Below are positions 44,942 through 53,733 of a DNA stretch of 64,000 bases, in pieces. The first letter of the stretch is position 1. Each line of letters begins with the position of its first letter. Location: the NCBI GenBank assembly GCA_001604185.1, contig LVAV01000005.1, forward strand, positions 1-64,000. The letters run 5' to 3'. Position numbers and translations under genes: made by a program. The notes beneath the pieces were generated by a model. It was given only the letters and a program-made list of their open reading frames with translations, did no database searches and was not told the DNA's origin. Source of the stretch: Clostridiales bacterium Firm_16 (GTDB taxonomy: Bacteria > Bacillota > Clostridia > Saccharofermentanales > Saccharofermentanaceae).

Positions 44942-46360
44942 ATGAAAAAGAGAGTTTTGAGTCAAATCATGACGGTGGCGATGGTTTTCTCTCTCTGCGC
45001 GTGCAGTAAGGGCGGTGGAGAGACTACAACTTCGGTAACAACGAGTGAGACGACTGTGTCGGAACCGACGCAGACAGAAGCCCAGATCCCGGAGCTTGAA
45101 GGGTACAAGCTTCTATGGAACGATGAGTTTGACGGCGATAAGATGGACGAGAGCAAGTGGAGCTACGATCCGCATGAGCCGGGCTGGACCAACAATGAGC
45201 TTCAGGAATATACCACTTCTACGGACAATGTATTCGTTAAAGACGGTAATATGGTGCTGAAGGCCATCAAGACCAAGAAGGACGGGAAGACCTATTATAC
45301 ATCCGGTAAGATCAAGGGACAGAATAAGTCTGACTTTATGTACGGTAAAGTCGTTGTGTCCGCCAAAGTTCCGGAAGGCCAGGGACTGTGGCCGGCTATC
45401 TGGATGATGCCTACCGATGAGGCTCACTATGGTCAGTGGCCGAAGTGCGGTGAGATCGACATCATGGAATCACTGGGTAACGATACCACGAAGTCCTATT
45501 CTACGATCCACTATGGTGAACCCCACGCTGAGCAGCAGGGAACTATCACGAAGACCGGTGCGGACAGTTTCTCCGCGAAATTCCACGAATATTCTGTGGA
45601 GTGGGAACCGGGCGAGATGCGCTTCTATACCGATAACGAGCTGGTACTGACCGTAAATGACTGGTTTACCGCAGTTCAGGGTGAAGACGACAAGCCGTAT
45701 CCGGCGCCTTTCGACCAGACATTCTACCTGCAGATGAATCTGGCAGTCGGCGGTGACTGGCCGGGTAATCCGAATGCAAGCACCGATTTCTCTAAGGCGG
45801 AATTCCTGATCGACTATGTACGTGTTTACCAGAAGCCTTCTTATGACACCAATGTCAAGAAGCCGGAGAAACCGTTCCGCGAAGCACTTCCGGATGGAAA
45901 CTTCATCCGTAACGGTAAGTTCGAAGAAACGGAAGACCTGACCGACGATGTAGACTGGAAGTTCCTGTTGTTCAACGGCGGTGAAGGTGAAGCCCAGATC
46001 AAGGATGGCGCAATCGTGATCACTTCCACCAACTGCGGAACCGAGGAATATTCCGTTCAGCTTGTGCATCCGGACCTTCCTATGAGAAAAGGACATAAGT
46101 ATAAAGTGACCTTCGATATTAAGGCTGACGCGAAGCGAAACTGCGTAGTCTGCGTTTCCGCTCCGAATGCCGGATGGATCCGTTATCTGAAAGATACAGC
46201 AATCTGGCTGTCTCCGGAATGGCAGACCTTCGAGTTCGAGTTCCTGATGAAGGACAAAGACGATAACAACGGACGTCTGGAATTCAATATGGGTAAGCTG
46301 GGATATACAGATACGATCTACATCACGAATGTACGTGTAGAAGAGATCCCCGCCGAATAA
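44942..46360 (+). CDS. GH16 beta-glucanase lipoprotein with carbohydrate-binding domain
   Basis: 472 residues. Lipobox LCAC with Cys21, a Thr-rich linker, then a GH16 domain (about 52-285) with catalytic EIDIME (Glu171, Asp173, Glu176). The C-terminal 150 residues (NGKFEETEDLTDDVDW onwards) look like a CBM4/9-type module. It probably cleaves beta-1,3 or mixed-linkage glucans at the cell surface. GAGGAGG precedes ATG 44942. Divergent AraC-type regulator upstream. Confidence 0.92.
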   Translation: MKKRVLSQIMTVAMVFSLCACSKGGGETTTSVTTSETTVSEPTQTEAQIPELEGYKLLWNDEFDGDKMDESKWSYDPHEPGWTNNELQEYTTSTDNVFVKDGNMVLKAIKTKKDGKTYYTSGKIKGQNKSDFMYGKVVVSAKVPEGQGLWPAIWMMPTDEAHYGQWPKCGEIDIMESLGNDTTKSYSTIHYGEPHAEQQGTITKTGADSFSAKFHEYSVEWEPGEMRFYTDNELVLTVNDWFTAVQGEDDKPYPAPFDQTFYLQMNLAVGGDWPGNPNASTDFSKAEFLIDYVRVYQKPSYDTNVKKPEKPFREALPDGNFIRNGKFEETEDLTDDVDWKFLLFNGGEGEAQIKDGAIVITSTNCGTEEYSVQLVHPDLPMRKGHKYKVTFDIKADAKRNCVVCVSAPNAGWIRYLKDTAIWLSPEWQTFEFEFLMKDKDDNNGRLEFNMGKLGYTDTIYITNVRVEEIPAE

Positions 46361-46430
46361 GGCCCCGAGCAGCAATGCTCGTAACATTAACAGGATACCG
46401 CCGCTCCCGCGACGTAATCTCTCCATAAAG

Positions 46431-46516
46431 AAACGGCAGGAAGAAACCACCTGATCATCGTCCCGGATTTACCTCCCTGGGGGATGACGCACCGGGTTTC
46501 AGACCTGCCGTTTTTC
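46431..46516 (+). terminator. Large structured terminator between GH16 and GGDEF genes
   Basis: Outer stem AAACGGCAGG/CCTGCCGTTT (10 bp), next GAAACC/GGTTTC, then an inner TCATC/GATGA stem, followed by a TTTTTCT run. It lies between convergent genes and resembles the multi-tier structures at 28876-28954 and 51211-51282. Confidence 0.75.
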
Positions 46517-46556
46517 TATTTTGTATTAACGATGAAATAGATGAAGAAGTGGATTC

Positions 46557-47588
46557 TCAGGATTCTGCTGTTTCAGAGACGACCCGGTTCTTGCCGTTCT
46601 TTTTGCCATAGTACAGCCTGTCATCTGCCACTTTGATCCATTCGTCTACAGATTGTCCGGATCGTAATGCGGCAATTCCGACGGTGATGGTTACCGGGAT
46701 CTTCTGTTCTTCGAAGAGGAATTCTGCCTGCTCGACTGTGGCTCGGAGTTTCTCAAGAAGCGGGCGCCCTTGTTCTGTGATATCGCCTTTCGACATGATC
46801 AGGAATTCTTCACCGCCCCATCTGGAGATGTCACATTCCGGGCAGGTCTCATTCATGATGCGGGAAAGGTTCGTCAGGACATAGTCACCGGCGTTGTGAC
46901 CGTATTGGTCATTGGTGAGTTTGAAGTTGTCGATATCGATCATGGCCAGGAAGAGAGGACGTTCATCGCTGACGGCTTCTTCCAGACGGGTCATCATGTA
47001 ATGCCGGTTATAAAGCCCTGTGAGACGGTCTTTGTGGGCGATGTCGGTGAGCTGCTTCTCGTATCCGCCGACCATGCCCAGCATGATGGAGGAATAGGAG
47101 ATCAGGAAGAAAAGAACGATCAGGGAATTGAAGATCCAGAACACACCGGCGATGGAATTGTCCACTGTATAGATCGGACCGACATATGCGGAATATCCGG
47201 TCGAGAGAAGGTAGCATACAACGATTATGCAACTGACCGCAATGGCGTTGATCTTTCTTTTGCCGAGCTTTTCAGCCATATATTCTGTGTAGAAGATTAT
47301 GGGGATCATGGACAAACAGTAAAGATGGAATCCGAGTTTGTAACCGAGACAGACGGAGGTGACACTCATATAGAATGTCAGCCACAGGTAAACGACTCGT
47401 ACATATATATCCAGGCGGTCTCGGAAGATCAGGGAATAGCCCAGTACATAGATCAGGGCTGTCGGTATACTGAACCAAAGAAGAAAGGTTGCATTACAGT
47501 ACCAGAAGAACCCGGCCAGGGCGAACACCAGTAAAAGGATCATGGTGTTGATCGTTAATGTGAGTTTCCGGATATCCTTCTGATTCAC
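46557..47588 (-). CDS. Membrane diguanylate cyclase
   Basis: 343 residues from a GTG start with GGGAGG seven bases upstream. Six hydrophobic segments in residues 10-180 and a C-terminal GGDEF domain (KDRLTGLYNRHYMM, MIDIDNFKLTNDQYGHNAGD, active site SRWGGEEFLIM). The intact GGEEF predicts c-di-GMP synthesis at the membrane. No I-site is evident. Monocistronic on the minus strand. Confidence 0.92.
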   Translation of the reverse strand: MNQKDIRKLTLTINTMILLLVFALAGFFWYCNATFLLWFSIPTALIYVLGYSLIFRDRLDIYVRVVYLWLTFYMSVTSVCLGYKLGFHLYCLSMIPIIFYTEYMAEKLGKRKINAIAVSCIIVVCYLLSTGYSAYVGPIYTVDNSIAGVFWIFNSLIVLFFLISYSSIMLGMVGGYEKQLTDIAHKDRLTGLYNRHYMMTRLEEAVSDERPLFLAMIDIDNFKLTNDQYGHNAGDYVLTNLSRIMNETCPECDISRWGGEEFLIMSKGDITEQGRPLLEKLRATVEQAEFLFEEQKIPVTITVGIAALRSGQSVDEWIKVADDRLYYGKKNGKNRVVSETAES

Positions 47589-47728
47589 AGCTATACCTCC
47601 CCCAACATACAGCTATTTTCATATATAAAGATTATACCATATGCCGACGGCCCTGAGGGAGATGACGGCCTCGAAAAGGGCAGAAAACAAGGGGAAAACG
47701 AGGTGAGAGGAGGATCGTCCCGGGTCAC

Positions 47729-47742
47729 ATGACATTTGTCAT
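47729..47742 (+). promoter_or_regulatory. Palindromic operator ATGAC-N4-GTCAT (copy 2)
   Basis: ATGAC-ATTT-GTCAT, within the longer palindrome ACATGACA/TGTCATGT, about 52-55 bases upstream of a TGGAATAAT -10-like box (47785-47793). Same half-sites and spacing as copy 1 at 8842-8855. Confidence 0.6.
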
Positions 47743-47865
47743 GTCCGAAAGTGATGGGCCTCACTTACGGCAAAAACACCGTTATGGAATAATGAAACCA
47801 TGAAAAGCGATGACGCGGGCGACGAGCTGCCTCGGATAAAGAAACACTAAAGTGAGGATAAAGAA

Positions 47866-48804
47866 ATGAATGAGATTATTCGTGTAGATGGATTAGTAAA
47901 GCGTTACAAAGAACTGATCGCTGTGGATAACTTCAGCATGACAGTGAATGAGGGAGAGATCCTGGCGCTGCTGGGACCCAATGGTTCGGGAAAATCTACG
48001 ACGATCAACTGTATTCTTTCCCTCCTGGAATTCGATAAAGGTTCCATCACGATCCACGGCAAAGAAATGTCTCCGAAAGCCTACGATCTGAAAAGCGAGA
48101 TTGGTGTCGTACCTCAGGAAGTCTCTGTTTTTGAAGAACTGACAGTATACGAAAACGTCGATTTCTTCTGCGGCCTCTACATCAAGGACAAAGAAGAGCG
48201 CAAGAAGAGAGTACAGGAAGCCATTGACTTCGTCGGTATCGATGAGTTCAAGAAGTTCCGTCCGAAGAAGCTCTCCGGCGGTCTGAAAAGAAGACTGAAC
48301 ATTGCCTGTGGTATAGCCCATAAGCCGAAGATCATCTTCTTCGATGAGCCGACCGTAGCAGTTGACCCCCAGAGCCGTAACAAGATCCTGGAAGGTATTG
48401 AGGAACTGAGAAAGCAGGGTGCAACGATCATCTACACTTCCCACTACATGGAAGAAGTCGAGCAGCTGGCTGACCGGATCATCATTATCGATAAGGGACA
48501 GCTGATCGCAGAGGGAACACTGGATGAACTCAAGGGCATGATCAAGAAGTGTGAGATGATCCGAATTGATGTAAAAGGTGTCGCTGATGAGGATCTGGAT
48601 AAGATCAGAAATCTGGAGAATGTTTTCACCGTGAATTACGACGGGAAAACCGTGAAGATCGAAGCCGGTAAGGGAAACAATGTGGTGGAGATCATCAAGA
48701 TCCTGGAAGACAAAGGATATCTCATGAAGAACGTGTATTCCGAGCAGCCGACCTTGAACGATGTGTTCCTGGAGCTGACGGGCAAAGAACTTCGTGATGA
48801 TTGA
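47866..48804 (+). CDS. ABC transporter ATP-binding protein (NarL-linked module 2)
   Basis: 312 residues. Walker A GPNGSGKSTTI, signature LSGGLKRRLNIACGI, Walker B IIFFDEPTVAVDPQSR, H-loop TSHYMEE. Close relative of the ATPase at 8938-9705 with a longer C-terminus. GTGAGGA precedes the ATG. First gene of ABC-permease-permease-kinase-regulator, repeating the order of module 1. Confidence 0.92.
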   Translation: MNEIIRVDGLVKRYKELIAVDNFSMTVNEGEILALLGPNGSGKSTTINCILSLLEFDKGSITIHGKEMSPKAYDLKSEIGVVPQEVSVFEELTVYENVDFFCGLYIKDKEERKKRVQEAIDFVGIDEFKKFRPKKLSGGLKRRLNIACGIAHKPKIIFFDEPTVAVDPQSRNKILEGIEELRKQGATIIYTSHYMEEVEQLADRIIIIDKGQLIAEGTLDELKGMIKKCEMIRIDVKGVADEDLDKIRNLENVFTVNYDGKTVKIEAGKGNNVVEIIKILEDKGYLMKNVYSEQPTLNDVFLELTGKELRDD

Positions 48805-48820
48805 TTAGGAGGATATGACA

Positions 48821-50011
48821 ATGATGTATACCTATTATCTGCGCAAAGCGCTCCGTGACAAAGGATTTATATTCTGGTCACTGGCTTTCCCGCTCCTCCT
48901 GATGCTCTGCTTTACCGTAACTTTTAAGAGTCCCTCTGAAAGTGAAGTGAATTTTTCACCGGTAAAGAGTGCCATCGTCATCGGAAGTGAAGGCGTGTAT
49001 TCGGAAGAATTCGAGAATGTGGTCAAGAACCTGGCGGACGCGGAATATGTGAAAAACAGCACCTTGGGATATAGCCACGAGATCCTGAATCTGATTCCGG
49101 TCAACTCGGTGGAAGAAGCAGAAAAAATGATCCTCGATAATAAACTGGACGTGCTTTTCATAGCGGACGGACAGAAAGAGAAAGTCGATGTCAAGGTCGG
49201 CGATGATCCGGCTACAACGACACTGATGGTCGCAAGAAGTGTAGTGGAATCTTACAGAAAGAACTATACCATCATGAAGGATGCGGCAATGACTGCACCG
49301 GAGAAGATGGAACAGGTCGTAAGAAGTATGTCGGATTCTATCTCGGTCATGAAGGCCAAGACTACATTACTGGATGAAGAAGGTAAATCTGCAAATGTGT
49401 ATACATGGTACTTTTATTCCACCATTGTTATGGGTATGTTCTTCAATGCAACATCCGGAGTAAATACAGTGTTCGAAATCCAGGGTGACCTGAGTGGGAC
49501 AGGAATGAGAACATCCATTTCTCCGAAGAAAAAGTGGAAGATCCTTCTTTCTGCATTCGGCGCAAGATACAGCGTATGCTGCGCCATCGCATTCTTCCAC
49601 CTGGTCATTCTCAACAAAGTCTATAATATCCCGATGAATAATCGAGTGTTTGAATTGGTGGTGTTCGTTCTTCTGGGAAATCTGTTCTCCATGAGCCTTG
49701 GCAGTCTGATCGGACTTTTTACCAAGGGCGAACAGAACCAGCGCGAAGGCAAGGCAACCGGTCTGATCATGCTCTCTGTATTCTTAAGCGGTGAGATGAT
49801 CATGGTGCTCCCGGGTCTGTTCGAGAAATACTGCCCGATCATTAATAAAGTCAATCCCGCTACCATCATGAACTTCGCGTTCTATCGTCTGGTAAATTAT
49901 CCGACCCTTACGGGTTTCTGGTTCAATATGATCAAGATCGCCGCGGCAACAGTTGTTTTCCTGACGATCGCGATACTGAAATTAAGGAGAGAAAAGTATG
50001 CAGCTGTATAA
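48821..50011 (+). CDS. ABC-2 permease
   Basis: 396 residues. N-terminal membrane helix (IFWSLAFPLLLMLCFTVTF), a roughly 170-residue external region, five to six C-terminal helices including FFNATSGVNTVFEIQGDL before ISPKKKWKILL. Of three possible ATGs, 48821 lies eight bases after AGGAGG; 48815 is too close. Overlaps the next permease by 14 bases. Confidence 0.87.
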   Translation: MMYTYYLRKALRDKGFIFWSLAFPLLLMLCFTVTFKSPSESEVNFSPVKSAIVIGSEGVYSEEFENVVKNLADAEYVKNSTLGYSHEILNLIPVNSVEEAEKMILDNKLDVLFIADGQKEKVDVKVGDDPATTTLMVARSVVESYRKNYTIMKDAAMTAPEKMEQVVRSMSDSISVMKAKTTLLDEEGKSANVYTWYFYSTIVMGMFFNATSGVNTVFEIQGDLSGTGMRTSISPKKKWKILLSAFGARYSVCCAIAFFHLVILNKVYNIPMNNRVFELVVFVLLGNLFSMSLGSLIGLFTKGEQNQREGKATGLIMLSVFLSGEMIMVLPGLFEKYCPIINKVNPATIMNFAFYRLVNYPTLTGFWFNMIKIAAATVVFLTIAILKLRREKYAAV

Positions 50012-51206
50012 GAATTTCTTTAAATTGATCAAGGCTAATCGATTTTCGATCATGCTGTACACCGGTATCATGATCATGTTTGCTCTCTGTATGATCTTCT
50101 CCGCCCCGTATCAGATCGATAAGAATGAAGAGAGTGCTACAGAGAAGAGTGCCGATTATAAGAATCTCGGCGTTATTTTCAGAGACAACGACAACAGCGA
50201 ATTGAGCAAAGGTATTCGAGCTATGCTGGCGTCCTACGGCGATGTGGAAGAGGATAATGATTCTTCTGAAGAGTCCATCAGCGATATTCTCTACTTCAGT
50301 ATCGCTGACTACTTCATCGAGGTGCCGGCCGGTTTCCAGTCGAAGATCGATGCAGGTGAAGAGACAGCTCTCAATTATAACTCGCACAGCCAGGTATCCG
50401 GCAAAACTTTTAGTTTCGTGAATGATGTTGACGGCTTCGTAAACGTGTATCGCAGCTATCGGGCGATGGGAATGGATGCCAAGACAGCCGTTGAAAAATC
50501 ACTGGAGATGTCTACTTCGGAAGTGAAGTTCGGCGTAGTAACAGAAAAGAAGGATGCGCTTCACACCAATGAAAATGAATATGCCCTCTATATGATCCTT
50601 CTGTACTTTACCTATTCCGCATTGTGCATCCTCTGCTGCACAGTCGGCGCCTCGATCATCTCGGGAAACAAGAAAGAGATCGCGAATCGTATCGGTGCCG
50701 CTCCGGTTAAACCGGGACAGCACACCTGGGTACAGATGGGAGGCCTGATGACCTTTGCTTCCGCTCTGGTTCTGTTCTTCATTATCTTCAGTTATCTGTA
50801 TGCCGGATCTTCTGACATGATGACGAAGTATGGTTGGGCTGTAGTACTGAACCTGATCACCACAGCGTTCTATCTCTGCGGATTCACCCTGTTGGTATCG
50901 AACTTCAACCTCTCTGTCAGTTCGCTGAACCTGATCTGCAACTCCATGGGTCTGTCCATGTGTTTTCTCTGTGGAATTTTCGTACCGTTCTATATCCTCA
51001 GCTCCTCTGTTCAGCAATTCGCACATATCCTGCCGTTCTTCTGGACAGGTAAAGTACTGAATACGATCTATGCCGGATCGGGAATGAACTATACCTGTAA
51101 TGCAGCGAATATCTTCTCTGCTTTGGGTATACAGGTACTCTACGGACTGGCCTTCGTAACGATCGCCATCGTAATCAAGAAAATCAAGCAAGGAAAAGCA
51201 GCATAA
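49998..51206 (+). CDS. ABC-2 permease
   Basis: 402 residues with an N-terminal helix (IMLYTGIMIMFALCMIFSA), an acidic external loop and five C-terminal helices. It ends KKIKQGKAA. AAGGAGA precedes the ATG. Partner of the overlapping permease. Followed by a terminator, so the kinase gene has its own promoter. Confidence 0.87.
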   Translation: MQLYKNFFKLIKANRFSIMLYTGIMIMFALCMIFSAPYQIDKNEESATEKSADYKNLGVIFRDNDNSELSKGIRAMLASYGDVEEDNDSSEESISDILYFSIADYFIEVPAGFQSKIDAGEETALNYNSHSQVSGKTFSFVNDVDGFVNVYRSYRAMGMDAKTAVEKSLEMSTSEVKFGVVTEKKDALHTNENEYALYMILLYFTYSALCILCCTVGASIISGNKKEIANRIGAAPVKPGQHTWVQMGGLMTFASALVLFFIIFSYLYAGSSDMMTKYGWAVVLNLITTAFYLCGFTLLVSNFNLSVSSLNLICNSMGLSMCFLCGIFVPFYILSSSVQQFAHILPFFWTGKVLNTIYAGSGMNYTCNAANIFSALGIQVLYGLAFVTIAIVIKKIKQGKAA

Positions 51207-51210
51207 GCAA

Positions 51211-51282
51211 AAAAACTGCATGTCGAGCAGCGATCCAGAAGACGCGTAGCGTCGAGGAACAGCAGCGAGATATGCAGTTTTT
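51211..51282 (+). terminator. Large terminator after the permease pair
   Basis: Outer stem AAAAACTGCAT/ATGCAGTTTTT (11 bp) with an inner GACGC-GTA-GCGTC hairpin, then TTCTTT. It separates the transporter genes from the kinase-regulator genes. Confidence 0.85.
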
Positions 51283-51298
51283 CTTTGCCTTTTTGCGA

Positions 51299-51311
51299 TA
51301 TAATAAACTCA
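51299..51311 (+). promoter_or_regulatory. -10 box placed for a leaderless kinase mRNA
   Basis: TATAAT at 51299-51304 is followed by AAACTC and then the ATG at 51311, so the expected transcription start coincides with the start codon. No Shine-Dalgarno sequence precedes it. The -35 region falls in the T tract of the preceding terminator and is not convincing. Confidence 0.5.
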
Positions 51312-52495
51312 TGATTTACCGATTGATCGACAAGTTAATAATCGTAGTGCTTTCGGTGGCTGTGCTTTTCGTGAGTTTTGATACCGGCGGGGCACGGGAA
51401 ATAAGAGCTGCATGGGTCGGTGCGGTCTTGGGGGCCGTGATCCTGGCAACGCTTACCGAAGTCGTGCGAAGTCATATTGCAAGTGTACTTTTGACGTTGA
51501 CCGCCGGTGTGCTTGCCTTTTTCCTGCCTGAAATGAGTATTCTTCTTCCTGTGAGTGTCTATGGACTTTTCTCGGACACCGGGACGGAGGCGGTCTTCGT
51601 CGATTACCACAACGAGAAACTCCTGCGTAAGGCGGTTTCCAAAGTGATGGAGAAGAAGATGCTGTGGCTCAAGCTCCTGATCCTGGCAGGATGCATCGTT
51701 CTTTCTTTACGGCATCTCGTGTTCCTGATCGTGATCGGAGCTGCGTTCCTGGCACTGAAGACCGTTTCTATGGCGCAGCATGACAAGCTGATCACGGATA
51801 AGTTCGATAATGTTCGTTACGATGCCCAGTTGTCCATGCGCAGACAGGATGAGCTTTCTCAGAATATGGATATGCAGATCCGTAACGCCACACTGGCTGA
51901 GAGAAACCGTATTGCCAGAGAGATCCACGATAATGTGGGACATATGTTGACTCGAGCGGTCGTACAGCTGCAGGCTATCTCCGTGATCAACCAGGATGAG
52001 AAAACCAAGCCGTATCTGGAATCAGTCAATAATACGGTGAATGAGGCCATGACCAATATTCGAAGAAGCGTACATGAATTGCACGATGACTCGATCGATC
52101 TGTCTATCGGTATTCACGAGATCGCGTCGGTACTGAAGGACCGCTTCGAAGTGTCGGTATCTACCTCTATCGAGTCTCCGGTTCCGAACGATGTGAAGAG
52201 CGGGATCCTAGGTATCTTGAAAGAGGGTGTGACCAATATATCCAAGCACAGTACGGGGAAAAACGTAAAGCTGGAAGTGGTGGAAAATGTGACTTTCTGG
52301 AGAGTCATGGTTTCGGACGATGGAAAGAGCCGTCCTATGGAACTGTCCCGTCAATCGGATTTTGCGGCACTGGAGGGAGAGCATGGTATCGGGTTATATA
52401 ACATAAATTCCCGGGCCACATCCCTGGGCGGTCGTACTTCTATCCGTGGCGGAGAAGAGGGGTTCCACATTACGGTGACGATCCCGAAACGATGA
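51311..52495 (+). CDS. Membrane histidine kinase (HisKA_3, NarX/DesK-type)
   Basis: 394 residues. About four to five membrane helices in residues 5-150, then phospho-acceptor box NRIAREIHDNVGHMLTRAVV and an ATPase domain (KEGVTNISKHSTG, SDDGKS, HGIGLYNINSRATSLGG). The longer reading from ATG 51272 begins inside the terminator stem, so ATG 51311 is preferred. Paired with the regulator at 52584. Confidence 0.9.
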   Translation: MIYRLIDKLIIVVLSVAVLFVSFDTGGAREIRAAWVGAVLGAVILATLTEVVRSHIASVLLTLTAGVLAFFLPEMSILLPVSVYGLFSDTGTEAVFVDYHNEKLLRKAVSKVMEKKMLWLKLLILAGCIVLSLRHLVFLIVIGAAFLALKTVSMAQHDKLITDKFDNVRYDAQLSMRRQDELSQNMDMQIRNATLAERNRIAREIHDNVGHMLTRAVVQLQAISVINQDEKTKPYLESVNNTVNEAMTNIRRSVHELHDDSIDLSIGIHEIASVLKDRFEVSVSTSIESPVPNDVKSGILGILKEGVTNISKHSTGKNVKLEVVENVTFWRVMVSDDGKSRPMELSRQSDFAALEGEHGIGLYNINSRATSLGGRTSIRGGEEGFHITVTIPKR

Positions 52496-52583
52496 TTTAT
52501 GTTAATATAGTACGCGGGTCAAACACAAGAATATAGACCTTGGGGCCTGCAAAAGGCGCGGAATACGCGCAAGGAGGATGCAG

Positions 52584-53210
52584 ATGAAGATCATGATCGT
52601 GGACGACGATCCACTGGTGAATCAGTCATTGAAGATCATCCTGGAACAGGATGAGAACATCGAAGTGGTGAAGATGTGCAGCAGCGGGAAAGAAGCCGTG
52701 GCGGCTTTCCCGGAATGTAAGCCGGATGTGGTGCTTTCGGACATCAGAATGGAGGATACGGACGGTTTGACGGCGACGGAAGAAATCCTGAAGATCGATC
52801 CCTCTGCTAAGGTGATCCTGCTGACCACTTTTCTGGACGATGAATATATCAACCGTGCGCTGAAAGTCGGTGCCAGGGGATATATCCTGAAGCAGGACTG
52901 TGCCTCCCTGGCTACGGCTGTGCAGGCTGTGTATAGCGGGCAGACCGTATTTGGCGGTAAGATCGTAGAAAGACTGCCGGATCTGCTGAACCGGAGCGAG
53001 TCTTTTTCCTGGGAAGAATACGACATTACACCGAAAGAGCGAGAAGTCGTGGAACTGGTGGCAGAGGGTCTTTCGAATAAGGAAATCGCCCAGAAGATGT
53101 TCCTGGGTGAGGGAACGGTGCGCAACATGATCAGCTCTGTTTTAAGCAAACTGGATCTTCGTGACCGGACGCAGCTGGCGTGTTTCTATTATCAGCGGAT
53201 CAAGATCTGA
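52584..53210 (+). CDS. NarL/LuxR-family response regulator
   Basis: 208 residues. Receiver with IVDDDPLVNQSLKIIL, phospho-acceptor in DVVLSDIRMEDTDGL, ILKQD, and a LuxR-type helix-turn-helix ITPKEREVVELVAEGLSNKE followed by IAQKMFLGEGTVRNMIS. AAGGAGG lies six bases before ATG 52584; ATG 52578 abuts the Shine-Dalgarno site. Likely to bind the palindrome at 47729-47742. Confidence 0.94.
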   Translation: MKIMIVDDDPLVNQSLKIILEQDENIEVVKMCSSGKEAVAAFPECKPDVVLSDIRMEDTDGLTATEEILKIDPSAKVILLTTFLDDEYINRALKVGARGYILKQDCASLATAVQAVYSGQTVFGGKIVERLPDLLNRSESFSWEEYDITPKEREVVELVAEGLSNKEIAQKMFLGEGTVRNMISSVLSKLDLRDRTQLACFYYQRIKI

Positions 53211-53248
53211 ATTGTGTTGAAGATTGGAGAGTACAACAGGAGGGAAAT

Positions 53249-53719
53249 ATGGCGGATTACGATATCGACGATTTGTTTTCGTGGCATTATGGTGAGACTG
53301 AGGATGAGGCGAATCAGATCGCTTCGGAGATCATGGACGGCAAGCGCACGGCGATCATTCAAGTATTCGTCGATGATTCTCCGGAAGTGATCAATACCAA
53401 CGATTATACTAACGAAGAATTACAGGAACTCCTTGCGGAGCATCGGGACATGTATCCGAAAGCAGGAGACATCAATATCCTGACTGACTGGGACGGGAAT
53501 CCGCAGTGCGTGATCCGTACTACTGGCTTTGGTCTGATGCACTTCGGAGATATCCCACTGGAAGTGGCAGAACTGGAGCGCGGAGATACGGATCTTGAAG
53601 TTTGGCAGGAGCGGAAAGCCGATGAACTGCTGCAGGTACTGCCGGAGGATGAAGTACACTCGAAGACGGTGCTGTCGATTGAGATCATCGAAGTGCTGGA
53701 GAAACTGGCATTTCATTGA
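53249..53719 (+). CDS. Acidic cytosolic protein of unknown function
   Basis: 156 residues, no signal or membrane segment, strongly acidic (opening ADYDIDDLFSWHYGETEDEA). I recognise no family. ACAGGAGG precedes ATG 53249. Fifteen bases separate it from the lipoprotein downstream, so both may be one unit. Confidence 0.75.
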   Translation: MADYDIDDLFSWHYGETEDEANQIASEIMDGKRTAIIQVFVDDSPEVINTNDYTNEELQELLAEHRDMYPKAGDINILTDWDGNPQCVIRTTGFGLMHFGDIPLEVAELERGDTDLEVWQERKADELLQVLPEDEVHSKTVLSIEIIEVLEKLAFH

Positions 53720-53733
53720 TATAGGAGGAGAGA

